In this document: positions 10,768 to 19,833 of the stretch, piece after piece
Position numbering within the stretch: the stretch's first letter is position 1
Layout: the number at the start of each line of letters is the position of its first letter
Assembly: GCA_018401555.1 (NCBI GenBank)
Contig: JAGYKP010000090.1
Span: 1 to 41,170, forward strand
Direction: 5' to 3'
Source of the DNA: Halomonas sp.
GTDB taxonomy: Bacteria; Pseudomonadota; Gammaproteobacteria; Pseudomonadales; Halomonadaceae
DNA: 41,170 bases
Notes under the pieces: generated by a model
The model's input: the letters and a program-made list of their open reading frames with translations, nothing else
Database searches by the model: none
Told to the model about the DNA's origin: nothing
Made by a program: the position numbers and the translations under genes

Positions 10768-10827
10768 GTGCAGCCACTCATGCCTTAGACGAATGTCGGA
10801 GTCGCCCGCCGTGGCGGGCGCTGAGTG

Positions 10828-11770
10828 TCAGCCGCCCAGCCAGGTGATCAGCCGGTGATAGAGGGGAATGCCCACCATCACGTTGAAGGGGAAGGTGAAC
10901 CCCAGCGAAGGCCAGCATCGCCAGGCCGATATTGGCCTCGGGGATGGCGGTGCGCATGGCGGCCGGGGCGGCAATATAGGAGGCGCTGGCGGCAAGTGCG
11001 GTCAGGATCAAGAGCGAGCCGGCGGGCAGCCCCAGGGCCAGGCCCACGGCCAGGCCGGCCAGCGACAGCAGCGGCGGGGCGATGAGGGCGAAGGCCAGCA
11101 GTCGCCAGTGGAACCAGGGAATGGGGCGCAGGGTCTCGGCGGCGGTCAGGCCCATCTGCAGCAGGAAGAGGGCGAGCACGGCATGGAAGGCGCCGGTGAA
11201 GAGCTCGGTGACGTTGGCGCCCTCCATGGGGCCGTACATGGCACCGATCACCGCGCCGCCGGCGAGCAGGATCACCCCGCGGTTGGTCAGGGTCTCGTGC
11301 CAGATCCCCTGCATCGCCTCGCCGGCGTTGCTGCCCCGGTAGCGGCGGTAGAGGGCGATGGCCACCATGATCGCCGGCAGCTCCATCATCACCAGATAGA
11401 GGGTGACCTCGGCGCCGATGGACAGGTCACGCGCCTCGGCGAAGGCCAGGGCCACCGCGAAGGTGCCGGCGCTCACCGAGCCGTAGTGGGCCGCCAGGCT
11501 GGCACTGTCGGCGGCGGAGAGCCTCACCAGGCGGCGCAGTAGCGGCATCATGGCCAGCGGGATCAGCGCGCCGAGGGCGGCCACGGCGGCAAGCTCAGGC
11601 AGCAGCGACCAGCCCAGGTTGCCGTACAGCGCCATGCCGCCCTTCAGGCCGATGGTCAGCATCAGCAGTAGGCTGAGGGTGTCGTAGGCGGCCTTGGGAA
11701 TGGCCAGGTCGGACTTGACGAGCCCGGCCAGCAGGCCGAGCAGGAAGAACATCACCACGATATCGGGCAT
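10828..11770 (-). CDS. SbtA-type sodium-dependent bicarbonate transporter family protein (one apparent indel)
   Basis: This is a membrane protein of about 313 aa with some ten hydrophobic segments. It begins MPDIVVMFFLLGLLAGLVKS and carries the family-typical AAHYGSVSAGTFAVALAFAE and, in the second half, SYIAAPAAMRTAIPEANIG. The family (DUF897/SbtA) takes up bicarbonate with sodium in cyanobacteria; the role in heterotrophic proteobacteria is less clear. One extra base near 10906-10912 shifts the frame. Removing it restores the ending FTFPFNVMVGIPLYHRLITW and exactly 314 codons. ATG 11770 is preferred over an upstream GTG at 11803 because it matches family N-termini, although neither has a strong ribosome site. 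It is divergent from the LysR gene, which probably regulates it. Confidence 0.85.
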
Positions 11771-11856
11771 CGGAGGGTCTCTGGTGGCGGGTTGAAACGC
11801 CACGCATTCTGCTGACCCACAGCCATTGATTCCAATAAACTCTTCCGCAATGCACT

Positions 11857-11872
11857 ATAGATAACTATCTAT
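11857..11872. promoter_or_regulatory. Palindromic operator between the sbtA-like gene and its LysR regulator
   Basis: ATAGATA and TATCTAT are perfect 7-bp inverted arms separated by AC. The element sits in the 122-base divergent intergenic region, 20 bases before the LysR start. It contains T-N-A half-sites as in LysR/CbbR boxes, so it is a likely autoregulatory binding site; this is inferred from position and symmetry. Confidence 0.6.
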
Positions 11873-11892
11873 GCATGCTGGAATCACCCGCA

Positions 11893-12882
11893 ATGAACAT
11901 CCGACACCTGACGTTTCGCCTGCTGCAGGTCTATGTGGCGGTGGTACGCGCCGGCTCGATCAGCGAAGCGGCGAGCCGCCTCCACCTGACCCAGCCCACC
12001 GTCTCGCAGCAGCTCAAGCGCCTGGCCGAGACGCTGGGGGAGCCGCTGCTGGAGAGCCGCCAGGGCCGGCTGGTGCCCACCGAGGCGGGCGCCGAGCTCT
12101 ACCGCGCCAGCCGCGAGGTGCTGGGGCGCTTCGACGACTTCGATGACTACCTGGCCGCCCTGCGCGGCGGCGAGCGGGGGCGTTTCTCCATCGCCCTGGT
12201 CAATACCGCCCAGTACGTGCTGCCGCGGCTGCTCGGCCCCTACAGCCAGGCCTTCCCCGAGGTGGAGGTCACGGTGCATATCGGCAATCGCCGCCAGATG
12301 CTGACCCGTTTCGAGCGCCAGGAGGATGACCTCTACGTCTTCAGCCACCCGCCGTCGCTGGCCCATGCCCTGGCCGGGCGCTTCCTGCGCAATCCGCTGG
12401 TGGCGGTGGCTCCCAGGGGCCACCCGCTGGCGGGACGCGAGCGTATCGCCATGGGCGAGCTGCTCGAAGAGCGCTGGCTGCTGCGCGAGCCGGGTTCGGC
12501 CACGCGGATGCTGTTCGAGAGCTGGCTGCAGGAGCAGGGGCTGACCCTGGGGCCGACCCTGCAGATGGCAAGCAACGAGGCGATTCGCGTCGGGGTGGCC
12601 TCCGGCATGGGCCTGGCGGTGCTCTCCGAGCACGTGCTGCCGCCGCAGCACCCGGAGCTGGTGATCCTGCCGGTGGAGGGCCTGCCCATCGAGAGCCACT
12701 GGCAGTTCATCGTGCGCCGCGACCGCCGGCTCTCCCACGCGGCGCTGGGCTTCCTGGGCTTCGGCGCCCAGCGACTCGAGGAGTGCGTGGAGACACGTTT
12801 TCTGAGCAATGAGCTGCCGGGCTTGCTGCTGCGCCTGGAGGAGGTCCAGGCGGCGCCCTCGGGGCTGGGGTCAGACCCTTAA
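11893..12882 (+). CDS. LysR-family transcriptional regulator, divergent from sbtA-like gene
   Basis: This is a 329-aa LysR-type regulator. The N-terminal winged HTH (residues about 5-62) contains AGSISEAASRLHLTQPTVSQ followed by QLKRLAETLGEPLLES. The substrate-binding domain follows, with RGRFSIALVNTAQYVLPRLL resembling CbbR/CysB-like effector domains. ATG 11893 (MNIRHLTFRLLQ) is chosen over 11875 because LysR proteins normally start close to the HTH. By family knowledge such regulators bind T-N11-A sites and control the divergent gene, here the bicarbonate transporter. The last residues GSDP are encoded by the inverted repeat at 12866-12905, which suggests that the repeat entered the 3' end and replaced the original C-terminus. 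Confidence 0.9.
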   Translation: MNIRHLTFRLLQVYVAVVRAGSISEAASRLHLTQPTVSQQLKRLAETLGEPLLESRQGRLVPTEAGAELYRASREVLGRFDDFDDYLAALRGGERGRFSIALVNTAQYVLPRLLGPYSQAFPEVEVTVHIGNRRQMLTRFERQEDDLYVFSHPPSLAHALAGRFLRNPLVAVAPRGHPLAGRERIAMGELLEERWLLREPGSATRMLFESWLQEQGLTLGPTLQMASNEAIRVGVASGMGLAVLSEHVLPPQHPELVILPVEGLPIESHWQFIVRRDRRLSHAALGFLGFGAQRLEECVETRFLSNELPGLLLRLEEVQAAPSGLGSDP

Positions 12883-12905
12883 GTATCCTGAAGGGTCTGA
12901 CCCCA
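12866..12905. repeat. GGGGTCAGACCC-type inverted repeat between convergent genes
   Basis: TGGGGTCAGACCCTT (12866-12880) and AAGGGTCTGACCCCA (12891-12905) are perfect 15-bp inverted arms around a 10-base loop. The stem spans the stop codon of the LysR gene and ends six bases before the stop of tupA. GGGGTCAGACCC units of this kind recur in many proteobacterial genomes as REP-like elements; only one copy is seen here. It could terminate both convergent transcripts, although it lacks a T run. Confidence 0.8.
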
Positions 12906-12910
12906 CAGGG

Positions 12911-13750
12911 TTATTCGGCGGCGTTGGGAAAGAACAGCTGCTGGCCGTTGACCTCGAAGTCGGCGATGGCCTGCTGGCCCTCCTCGGAGAGCAGCCAGGC
13001 GTGCCATTGCCCGGCGAGGTCATGCTTGAGGTGCGGGTGGCGCTCCTCGGAGATCGCGAGGCTGCCGTACTGGTTGAAGAGCGCCTCGTCGCCCTCGAAC
13101 AGCAGCGCCAGGTCCTGTGGGTTCTCGAAGGCGACCCAGGTGGCGCGGTCGCTCATCACGTAGGCTTCCATGGCGGCGGCGGTGTTCAGGGTCGGCCCCA
13201 TGCCGCTGCCGAGTTCGCGGTACCACTTACCGTCCGGCTCGACGCCGGCGGCGTCCCACAGGCGCAGCTCGGCGCGGTGGGTGCCACTGTCGTCACCGCG
13301 GGAGGTGAAGGGCGCCTGGGCCTCGGCGATCAGCTGCATGGCCTCGGCCACGCTCGCGGCCTCACTGATGCCAGCCGGGTCGCCGTCGGGGCCGATGAGC
13401 ACGAAGTCGTTGACCATCACGTCGGCGCGCTCGGTGGCGTAACCCTCCGCGACGAAGCGCTCCTCGCCTTCGGTGTCGTGGACCAGCAGGCTGTCGGCGT
13501 CGCCACGGCGGGCGATCTCGAAGGCCTGACCGGTGCCCACGGCCACCACGCGCACCGCGATGCCGCTCTTGTCGGTGAACTTCGGAATGATGGCGTCGAA
13601 CAGCCCCGAGGCCTCGGTGGAGGTTGTGGAGGCCAGGGTGATGTATTGCTCGCCATTCTCATTCTCGCTGCCCTGGGCGTGGGCCTGGGCGTACAGCGCC
13701 AGGCCCAGCAGGCCGATGGCGGTGAGCGCGATACGTGACGGGTGTGGCAT
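12911..13750 (-). CDS. tupA: Tungstate ABC transporter substrate-binding protein
   Basis: This is a periplasmic binding protein of 279 aa. It starts MPHPSRIALTAIGLLGLALY, a Sec signal peptide that likely ends at AQAHAQG; AAGGAG lies seven bases before this ATG (13750), so it is preferred over 13771. The mature part opens with ITLASTTSTEASGLFDAIIP, contains FTSRGDDSGTHRAELRLW and VNDFVLIGPDGDPAGI, all typical of TupA/WtpA-like oxyanion binders. The gene order binding protein, ATPase, permease, divergent from a HTH-PBP regulator, supports tungstate (possibly molybdate) uptake. The gene is intact and converges on the LysR gene. Confidence 0.88.
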   Translation of the reverse strand: MPHPSRIALTAIGLLGLALYAQAHAQGSENENGEQYITLASTTSTEASGLFDAIIPKFTDKSGIAVRVVAVGTGQAFEIARRGDADSLLVHDTEGEERFVAEGYATERADVMVNDFVLIGPDGDPAGISEAASVAEAMQLIAEAQAPFTSRGDDSGTHRAELRLWDAAGVEPDGKWYRELGSGMGPTLNTAAAMEAYVMSDRATWVAFENPQDLALLFEGDEALFNQYGSLAISEERHPHLKHDLAGQWHAWLLSEEGQQAIADFEVNGQQLFFPNAAE

Positions 13751-13815
13751 GTGGGCTCTCCTTGTCTGCATGGAACCATGGCGCCAGCACTGCGGGCCAA
13801 TGGCTGTTGGCTGGG

Positions 13816-14544
13816 CTACCAGACCAGTTCGCCGCGCAGGAAGGCTCTGCCTTCGGCGCTCTGCGGCTCGCTGAAGAAGCGCTCCGCGGGGGTGTGCTCG
13901 ACCAGGCGGCCGGCATAGAGCAGGACCACCTCGTCGGCCAGCCGTCGCGCCTGAAGCAGGTCATGGGTGGTCATCGAGCGACGCGCGTGCCGCGGGCATG
14001 GAATTCGCGCACGGCATCCTCCACCGCCATGATTGCCGCCGGATCCAGCGCCGAGGTGGGCTCGTCCAGGAACAGCACCTCGGGCTCGAGCAGCCAGGCA
14101 CGGGCCAGCGCCAGGCGCTGCTGCTCGCCGCCGGAGAGCACCCGTGCCGGGCGCTTCTCCAGAGCGGCCAGGCCGAAGCGCTCCAGCGCCTCCCGGGCCA
14201 GGGGACGGCGCCACCTTCTCGGGGTCCCGTTGACCGCCAGGGCGTAGGTGAGGTTGGCCAGCGCCGAGCGCTTGAGCAGCACCGGGCGCTGGAAGACCAT
14301 GGCCTGGCGCGGGGGGGCACCCTGCCAGGCGACCCTGCCCGCCGAGGGGGCGAGCAGGCCGTGGGCCAGGCGCAGCAGCAGGCTCTTGCCGGCACCGTTG
14401 GGGCCCATCACCAGCGTGCGCCGGCAGCCGGTGAGGCGCAGGTCCAGCGGGCCCAGCAAGGACTGGCCGCGGTGGGTGAAGCTGACTCCCTGCATCTCGA
14501 GCGTGGGCGTGTCGGCGATCGGCGAGCCGGGTCATGTCGTTCAT
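13816..14544 (-). CDS. tupC: Tungstate ABC transporter ATP-binding protein (two apparent indels)
   Basis: This is the ATPase of the importer, about 242 aa. It shows Walker A GPNGAGKS, signature LSGGEQQRLALARA, Walker B VLFLDEPTSALD and, after a frameshift, the H-loop TTHD. The start ATG at 14544 overlaps the tupB stop (ATGA), as in many transporter operons. Two breaks are seen: one near 14513-14522, between the MNDMTRLAD start and the long frame, and one near 13973-13985, between ARGTRVA and MTTHDLLQARRLAD. They compensate, so the total is still 243 codons. The protein would act at the inner face of the membrane with TupB. Confidence 0.85.
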   Translation of the reverse strand: MNDMTRLADRRHAHARDAGSQLHPPRPVLAGPAGPAPHRLPAHAGDGPQRCRQEPAAAPGPRPARPLGGQGRLAGCPPAPGHGLPAPGAAQALGAGQPHLRPGGQRDPEKVAPSPGPGGAGALRPGRSGEAPGTGALRRRAAAPGAGPCLAARARGAVPGRAHLGAGSGGNHGGGGCRARIPCPRHARRSMTTHDLLQARRLADEVVLLYAGRLVEHTPAERFFSEPQSAEGRAFLRGELVW

Positions 14545-15245
14545 CCCAGGCGTCTCCTCGCGGTCTCGCCGACCAGGTAGGCACCGGCATTGACCAGTGC
14601 CACCAGCCCCAGCAGCACGATGCCCAGCCCCAGAGCCAGGGGCAGGTTGCCCTTGCTCGTCTCCAGCACGATGGCGGTGGTCATCACCCGGGTGACGCCG
14701 TCGATATTGCCACCCACGATCATCACCGCCCCCACCTCGGCGCTGGCGCGGCCGAAGCCCGCGAGCACCACCGTGACCAGCCCCAGCCGGGCATCCCATA
14801 GCAGGGTGGGGATCATGCGCAGCCGCGAGAGGCCCAGGGAGGTAAGTTGCTCGCGATACTCCTGGTGCAGTTCCAGCACCTGCTGGCGGGCGAGGGCGGC
14901 GATGATCGGCAGCACCAGCACCACCTGGGCCACCACCATGGCGCCGGGCGTGAACAGCAGGCCCAGTTCCCCCAGCGGCCCGGCCCGGGAGAGCAGCAGG
15001 TAGACGCACAGGCCCGCCACCACCGGGGGCAGCCCCATCAGGGCATTGAGCGCCACCACCACGACCGCGTGTCCGGGGAAGCGCCATAGCGCCAGCGCCG
15101 CGCCCAGCGGCAGTCCGATCAGGGTGGCGAGCACCACGGCCGTCAGCGATACCTGCAGCGACAGCACCACGATGCCCAGCAGGTCGGGGTCGAGTCCGAG
15201 GATGAGGTCGAGGGCGGTGGCAAGGGCGCCGGGGTCGCTGGGCAT
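14541..15245 (-). CDS. tupB: Tungstate ABC transporter permease
   Basis: This is an inner-membrane permease of 234 aa with about five or six transmembrane helices. The conserved cytoplasmic EAA-like loop of the TupB family is visible as LGLSRLRMIPTLLWDARLGL followed by FGRASAEVGAVMIVGGNIDG. Similar ModB/TupB permeases form homodimers with the ATPase. It is the first gene of the tupBCA operon and overlaps tupC by four bases. The gene is intact. Confidence 0.9.
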   Translation of the reverse strand: MPSDPGALATALDLILGLDPDLLGIVVLSLQVSLTAVVLATLIGLPLGAALALWRFPGHAVVVVALNALMGLPPVVAGLCVYLLLSRAGPLGELGLLFTPGAMVVAQVVLVLPIIAALARQQVLELHQEYREQLTSLGLSRLRMIPTLLWDARLGLVTVVLAGFGRASAEVGAVMIVGGNIDGVTRVMTTAIVLETSKGNLPLALGLGIVLLGLVALVNAGAYLVGETARRRLG

Positions 15246-15429
15246 GCAGTTCTCCTCTGGTTATCTGGCATCTTGTGCGCTCAGGTTCCAATATGCATTC
15301 ACTGTAGTAATCAGAACAGCCTGAAACAGCCATATGCAGCAGGTGAGGCGGGTATTGCCATGTGGCGCCGCCCGAGCACGGCCTAGGCACTGGGGCGATA
15401 TCCCCTGTGGCGCAAGAAAGGAGACGCCG

Positions 15430-16318
15430 ATGGAGGCGAGAGCCACTTACCTGACCACCGCCGAGGTGGCCGACTACCTTCGCCTCAAGGAGCGCAAGGT
15501 CTACGACCTGGTGCGCCAGGGGGCGATCCCCTGTGTGCGGGTCACCGGCAAGCTGCTGTTTCCGCGCCACAGCATCGACCTGTGGCTGATGAACCACCTG
15601 GAGGGGGACCAGGCCACCGTGCGCCCGGTGCCGGTGGTGCTGGCCGGCAGTCAGGACCCGCTGCTGGAGTGGGCGGTGCGCGAGAGCGGCTCCCAGCTGG
15701 CGCTGCTCTGCCAGGGCAGCGGCGACGGTGTGCGGCGGCTGCTGGAGGGCCAGGCAATGCTCGCCGGGCTGCACCTGCTGGATGCGGCGAGCGGTGGCTA
15801 CAACCGACCGCAGGCCCTGGGGATGGGCGGGATGCGCGACCTGGTGATGGTGCGCTGGGCGACTCGGCGCCAGGGATTGCTGCTGGCACCGGGCAACCCG
15901 CTGGGGATTCGCCGCCTGGCTGACCTGGCACGTCCCGAGGTGCGTATCGCCCATCGCCAGCCGGACGCCGGGGCCGGGCGGCTGCTGAGCTGGTTGCTGG
16001 AGCAGGCGGGCGTGGAGGCCTCACGGCTGCATTTCACGGCGCACCCCTCACTCTCGGAGGATGACCTGGCGCTGGCGATACGCCAGGGGGAAGCGGATGC
16101 GGGGCTCGGAGTGGAGGCGGCTGCGCGGCGCCAGGGGCTGACCTTCCTTCCCCTGCACAAGGAGCATTTCGACCTGGCACTGCGTCGGCGCAGCTACTTC
16201 GAGCCGCCGGTCCAGCGACTGCTGGCCTTCGTCCAGGAGCCACGCTTCGCCGAGCGCGCCGAGGCGCTGGGCGGCTACGATATCGACGAGCTTGGGCAGG
16301 GTGGTCTACAACGCCTGA
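15430..16318 (+). CDS. HTH-PBP regulator divergent from tupBCA (one apparent indel)
   Basis: The N-terminus holds an excisionase/MerR-like HTH (YLTTAEVADYLRLKERKVYD, then LVRQGAIPCVRVTGKLLFPR), followed by a PBP-like domain (about residues 70-280, PF12727-type) that resembles a ModA/TupA-like oxyanion-binding protein. Such fusions are known as one-component regulators of molybdate or tungstate genes. ATG 15430 has AAAGGAG eight bases upstream. One extra G near 16299-16303 shifts the end: removing it gives GQVVYNA and a stop at 16316-16318 (295 aa), as in family members. Without correction the frame reads on to 16467, overlapping the next gene. Its divergence from tupB suggests direct regulation through the 184-base intergenic region. 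Confidence 0.82.
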
Positions 16319-16388
16319 GCGTTCTGTCCGGGCTGGGTTCGGCCTGGGCCGTTTCCTTGTCGTTCACACCTGCCGAACAGGATCGCAG

Positions 16389-16949
16389 TCACAGCATTTC
16401 CGGCAGGAACTGGCTACGCCGGTCGATCACTTCGCCGGACACCATGAACACGCCATCGCCCGTGTAGTGCAGGGTTTGCGGATGTATCGGTGTCTCTGCC
16501 ACCTGCGCCGATACCACTTCCCAGATGAAGAAGTTGTAGCGGTCGACCAGGCTGTCATCGAACAGTCGGCATTCGAAGTGGGCGTGACACTCTCGGATCA
16601 GCGGTGCCCCCACCCGCTGTGCCGGGTCGGCGGTGAGGCCGAAGCGCGCGAACTTGTCGATCACGGCGCCGCTGGTGTTGCCGATACCGATCACCTCATC
16701 GGTCAGCGCGGTCGTCGGCAGGTTGATCACGCACTCGCCGCTTTGCCTTGCCAGCTCGAAGCTGTGGCTGCCGGCCGAGATCAGGCAACCGACCAGTGAC
16801 GGGGAAAATGCCATGATGCTGTGCCACCCCATCGTCATGATATTGCGCTGGCCGTTATGAGCAGACGAGACCAGGACGATGGGGCCGGGTTCCAGGTAGC
16901 GACGAGCCTTCTCGACGGGGAAGTTGACCTTGTCAGATGCGTGGGGCAT
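16389..16949 (-). CDS. Flavin reductase-like FMN-binding protein
   Basis: The 186-aa sequence has the flavin reductase-like split-barrel pattern (DIM6/NTAB family): PIVLVSSAHNGQRNIMTMGW, followed by MAFSPSLVGCLIS, SFELARQSGECVINLPT and, near the end, IHPQTLHYTGDGVFMVSGEV. These proteins bind FMN and reduce flavin or act as small oxidoreductases; the substrate cannot be told. ATG 16949 (MPHASDKVNFPVEKA) matches the family start, with GAGGAG about ten bases upstream; the longer frame from 17135 is unlikely. It follows the hydrolase gene by 67 bases on the same strand. Confidence 0.87.
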   Translation of the reverse strand: MPHASDKVNFPVEKARRYLEPGPIVLVSSAHNGQRNIMTMGWHSIMAFSPSLVGCLISAGSHSFELARQSGECVINLPTTALTDEVIGIGNTSGAVIDKFARFGLTADPAQRVGAPLIRECHAHFECRLFDDSLVDRYNFFIWEVVSAQVAETPIHPQTLHYTGDGVFMVSGEVIDRRSQFLPEML

Positions 16950-17016
16950 GCCGTGAGGTCTCCTCAATAGCGGCCGAATAATCGGGGAGTGGGGCCATGT
17001 GCCCCGAGGGATGTGG

Positions 17017-18229
17017 TTAGCGTAGATGGTGAGGTCGGCGTTGTCCGGGCGGGTGGGACATGAATCCGATGCCCGTTTCCCCGCTCTCCCCCAGCCTGAG
17101 CACATGAACGATCGCCCGCCATAGCGTCCAGGCATCGCGCCAGTTGGCCGAGACCTCCACGTGGCCGAGCCCCTCAGCCTCGAAGAGCCGCGCCTGGCCG
17201 GCGGGGAGGGCGGCGCGCAGCCGCCGCGAGTGGCTGACCGGGATCACCCGGTCGTCCGGGCCGTGGATCAGTACCAGCCTCGCCTCGAGGGTATCGAGAT
17301 CCTGAGCGGCGAGATCCAGTGCCGTGAACCGGGCGAGCAGTGGCGGCGGCAGTGCGGCGAGCAGCGACGTGACGCGCGCCGGGTCGCGGTTGGTCACCAG
17401 CTGATACAGCGCCATTGCCTGGGGGCCCAGCTCGGTCGTGTCGGGATCCGCTGCCTCCTCATCTGCCAGCCGAGCCCGGGCGATGGCTGCCAGGCGCTCC
17501 CGGTCCCGGGCATCCTCCACGGCGTGGAGCTGGCTGCGCAGCACGGCCCAGCGCACATCACGCTGGGGCGGAGGCGCCAGGCGTCCGGCGCCACCCCGAT
17601 CCTCCCCGGTGGTGGCGTAGCGCAGCAGGTCGGTGAGGTCGTAGTAGCCGCCAACGGCGATCACGAAGCCTACCCGACGGACGGTATCCGGCTGCATGGC
17701 TGCCAGCAGCGCCGGTCCGCTGGCGAAGCTGATGGCGGCAAGTGCCAGTCCCCCGTCGGTGGCGGGAAGCGCGTCGCTGGCGTAGCGAATGGCATCGGCG
17801 ATGCCCTGCACCTCGCGAGTGCCGACCGAGAATTCACGCAGGCCCTCCAGCTCCGGTACCAGCACCGTGAAGCCGGCCCGCGCCAGGGTGCGAGCCAGGG
17901 CCATCAGGCGGGGATCGCGCCGGCCCGCCTCGGTGAGGCCATGCACCAGGATCAGGGTCCCGCGGCGCGACACTTGCCGGGCGGTAGAGGTCGGCCAGGT
18001 AGTCGCGTCCCGCCACGGCGTAGGTGAGTCGTTCACGCTCGGGAGGTGAGGTGCGCTGCTTCAGCCGGCTCGGCGCTTCGCCGGCGGCCAGGTCGCCGAG
18101 CACCAGCAGGGCCTCATGCTGGCGCTCCAGGGTACTGCAGCCCGACAGCAGCAGGCCGAGAAGGAGACTCGGCAGCACCCATAGTGGGCGCCGGCGGCGG
18201 TGTGGTGTGTCGTCCTCGGGCAAGCGCAT
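17017..18229 (-). CDS. Alpha/beta hydrolase lipoprotein (one apparent indel)
   Basis: The N-terminus MRLPEDDTPHRRRRPLWVLP is followed by a hydrophobic stretch and the lipobox LLSGC, so the protein should be lipidated at that cysteine. The body is an alpha/beta hydrolase: TLILVHGLTEAG (oxyanion region), AAISFASGPALLAAMQP in the nucleophile-elbow position (S in SFASG rather than classic GxSxG), LVLIHGPDDRVIPVSHS (acid) and GLGHVEVSANW (histidine). One extra base near 17959-17968 splits the N-terminal and catalytic parts; removing it leaves 404 codons. The substrate is unknown; esterase or lipase activity in the periplasmic or outer-membrane leaflet is inferred. It lies downstream of the MFS gene and the 41-aa peptide. 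Confidence 0.78.
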
Positions 18230-18307
18230 GATCCCCCTCCGCGGCCGGCTTGTCGCACGGGCGTCGCTGTCAGCGCTTTCGCCCTGTCTCTCGCTCCGGC
18301 AAGGGCC

Positions 18308-18433
18308 TCAGCAGAGCCGGCTGCCGAGCAGCAGCAGGGCAGCGTCCAGCTGATGCCAGCCCCACCATACCAGCGCCAGGGCGGCGGCGGTGAGGGCCGC
18401 GGCCGCCACTCGCCAGACCAGCCGGCGACTCAT
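18308..18433 (-). CDS. Small 41-aa single-span membrane peptide coupled to the MFS gene
   Basis: This short frame begins with ATG 18433, which overlaps the MFS stop codon (ATGA at 18430-18433). It reads MSRRLVWRVAAAALTAAALA and then a hydrophobic span rich in L, V and W, ending GSRLC. The positively charged start followed by about 25 hydrophobic residues predicts one transmembrane helix with the N-terminus inside. The ATGA coupling and clean reading frame support translation. Its role could be as an accessory subunit or stabiliser of the transporter; this is inference. Confidence 0.55.
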   Translation of the reverse strand: MSRRLVWRVAAAALTAAALALVWWGWHQLDAALLLLGSRLC

Positions 18434-19637
18434 GCCTCGACCTCCTGGCGGGCGCCGCGCTGCACCGGTGCCTCGCTGATCCACCAGTGCAGCATGGCCG
18501 CCGCCACGCCGAGCAGGATGGCCAGCTTCCAGACCACGTCGTAGTCACCCTGCAGGTCATAGAGGAAGCCGCCCAGCCAGACCCCCATGAAGGAGCCCAG
18601 CTGGTGGAACAGGAAGACGATCCCGCCGAGCATCGAGAGGTGCTGGACGCCGAATACCGAGGCGACGATACCGTTGGTCAGCGGCACCGTGGAGAGCCAC
18701 AGCAGGCCCATGGCGATGCCGAACAGGTAGGTGCTCGTGGGACTCAGCGGGGCCATCAGGAAGAGGGTGATGATCACCGCCCGTGTCAGGTAGATCCCGC
18801 TCAGCAGCCGCGGCTTCGAGAATCGCCCGCCCAGCCAGCCGGCGACGTAGGTGCCGAAGATATTGAACAGCCCGATCAGCGCCAGCACGGTACTGCCGAC
18901 CTGGACCGCGATGCCGTTGTCGTAGAGATAGCCGGGCAGATGCACGCCGATGAACACCACCTGGAAGCCACACACGAAGAAGCCCATGCACAGCAGCCAG
19001 AAACCACGATGGCCGGCGGCCTCGTCGAGCGCCTCGCGCAGCGGCAGGTCACCGGCGGCGGCAGCGGCCGGGCGGTCGCGCAGCAGGGCCCCAGCGGCAG
19101 CATCAGCGCGCCGATGGCGCCCATGGCCAGCAGGGCCGCGGACCAGCCCAGCCACTCCAGCAACCCCAGGGTGCCGGGCAGCATGGCGAACTGACCGAAG
19201 GAGCCGGCGGCGCTGACGATGCCCATGGCCATGCTGCGCTTCTCCGGTGCCACGGCACGCCCCACCGCGCCCAGTACCACCGAGAAGGTGGTGCCGGAGA
19301 GGCCCAGTCCGATCAATACCCCGGCGGAGAGCGTCATGCCCAGCGCCGAGTCGGAGAGTCCCATGCACACGAGGCCCAGCGTATAGAGGGCACCACCCAC
19401 CACCACCACGCGTGCGGCTCCGAAGCGGTCGGCCAGGGCGCCGGAGAAGGGCTGGGCGAGTCCCCACAGCAGGTTCTGGATGGCCAGGGCGAAGGCGAAG
19501 ACGCCCCGGCCCCAGCCCAGTTCGCTGCTCATGGGCTCCAGAAACAGCCCGAAGCCGTGACGCAGGCCCATGGCCAGGGTCACCACCAGGCTGCCGAGGA
19601 GGATGATCAATAGGGAGTGGCGGCGCAGGGCATCCAT
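18430..19637 (-). CDS. MFS transporter (one apparent indel)
   Basis: This major facilitator protein has about 12 membrane helices and 402 aa. The first half starts MDALRRHSLLIILLGSLVVT and includes the helix 2-3 loop GALADRFGAARVV; the second half has FFVCGFQVVFIGVHLPGYLY and GTYVAGWLGGRFSKPRLLSG. The pattern resembles oxalate/formate- or monocarboxylate-type MFS members, but the substrate is not evident. One base appears to be missing at the C run 19089-19092, which splits LPLGA from LLRDRP; adding it restores one frame. It appears to be the first gene of a minus-strand group with the small peptide and the hydrolase. Confidence 0.85.
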
Positions 19638-19833
19638 GGTCGTTCCGTTGTTGTGGATTTGGCGGCAGGTGAGGGTGCGGTTTGCAGGCTAATAGCCGCC
19701 ACTATCGCTCGATGCCGATGGGCTGGCTACTGTCTCCATGCGGCGACATCCGTGTCGCCGCTGCTCCACATGTGTTGCCTGCGCCGGCTTGGCTAGAATG
19801 CGCTGCGTACGCTGACACACTCAAGGAGGATTC

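Noticed and set aside
15246..15429. ModE-type operator between tupB and its regulator
   Set aside because: I searched by eye for the TATATA-type inverted repeat and found only short palindromes (ATGCAT, GATATC) that do not match.
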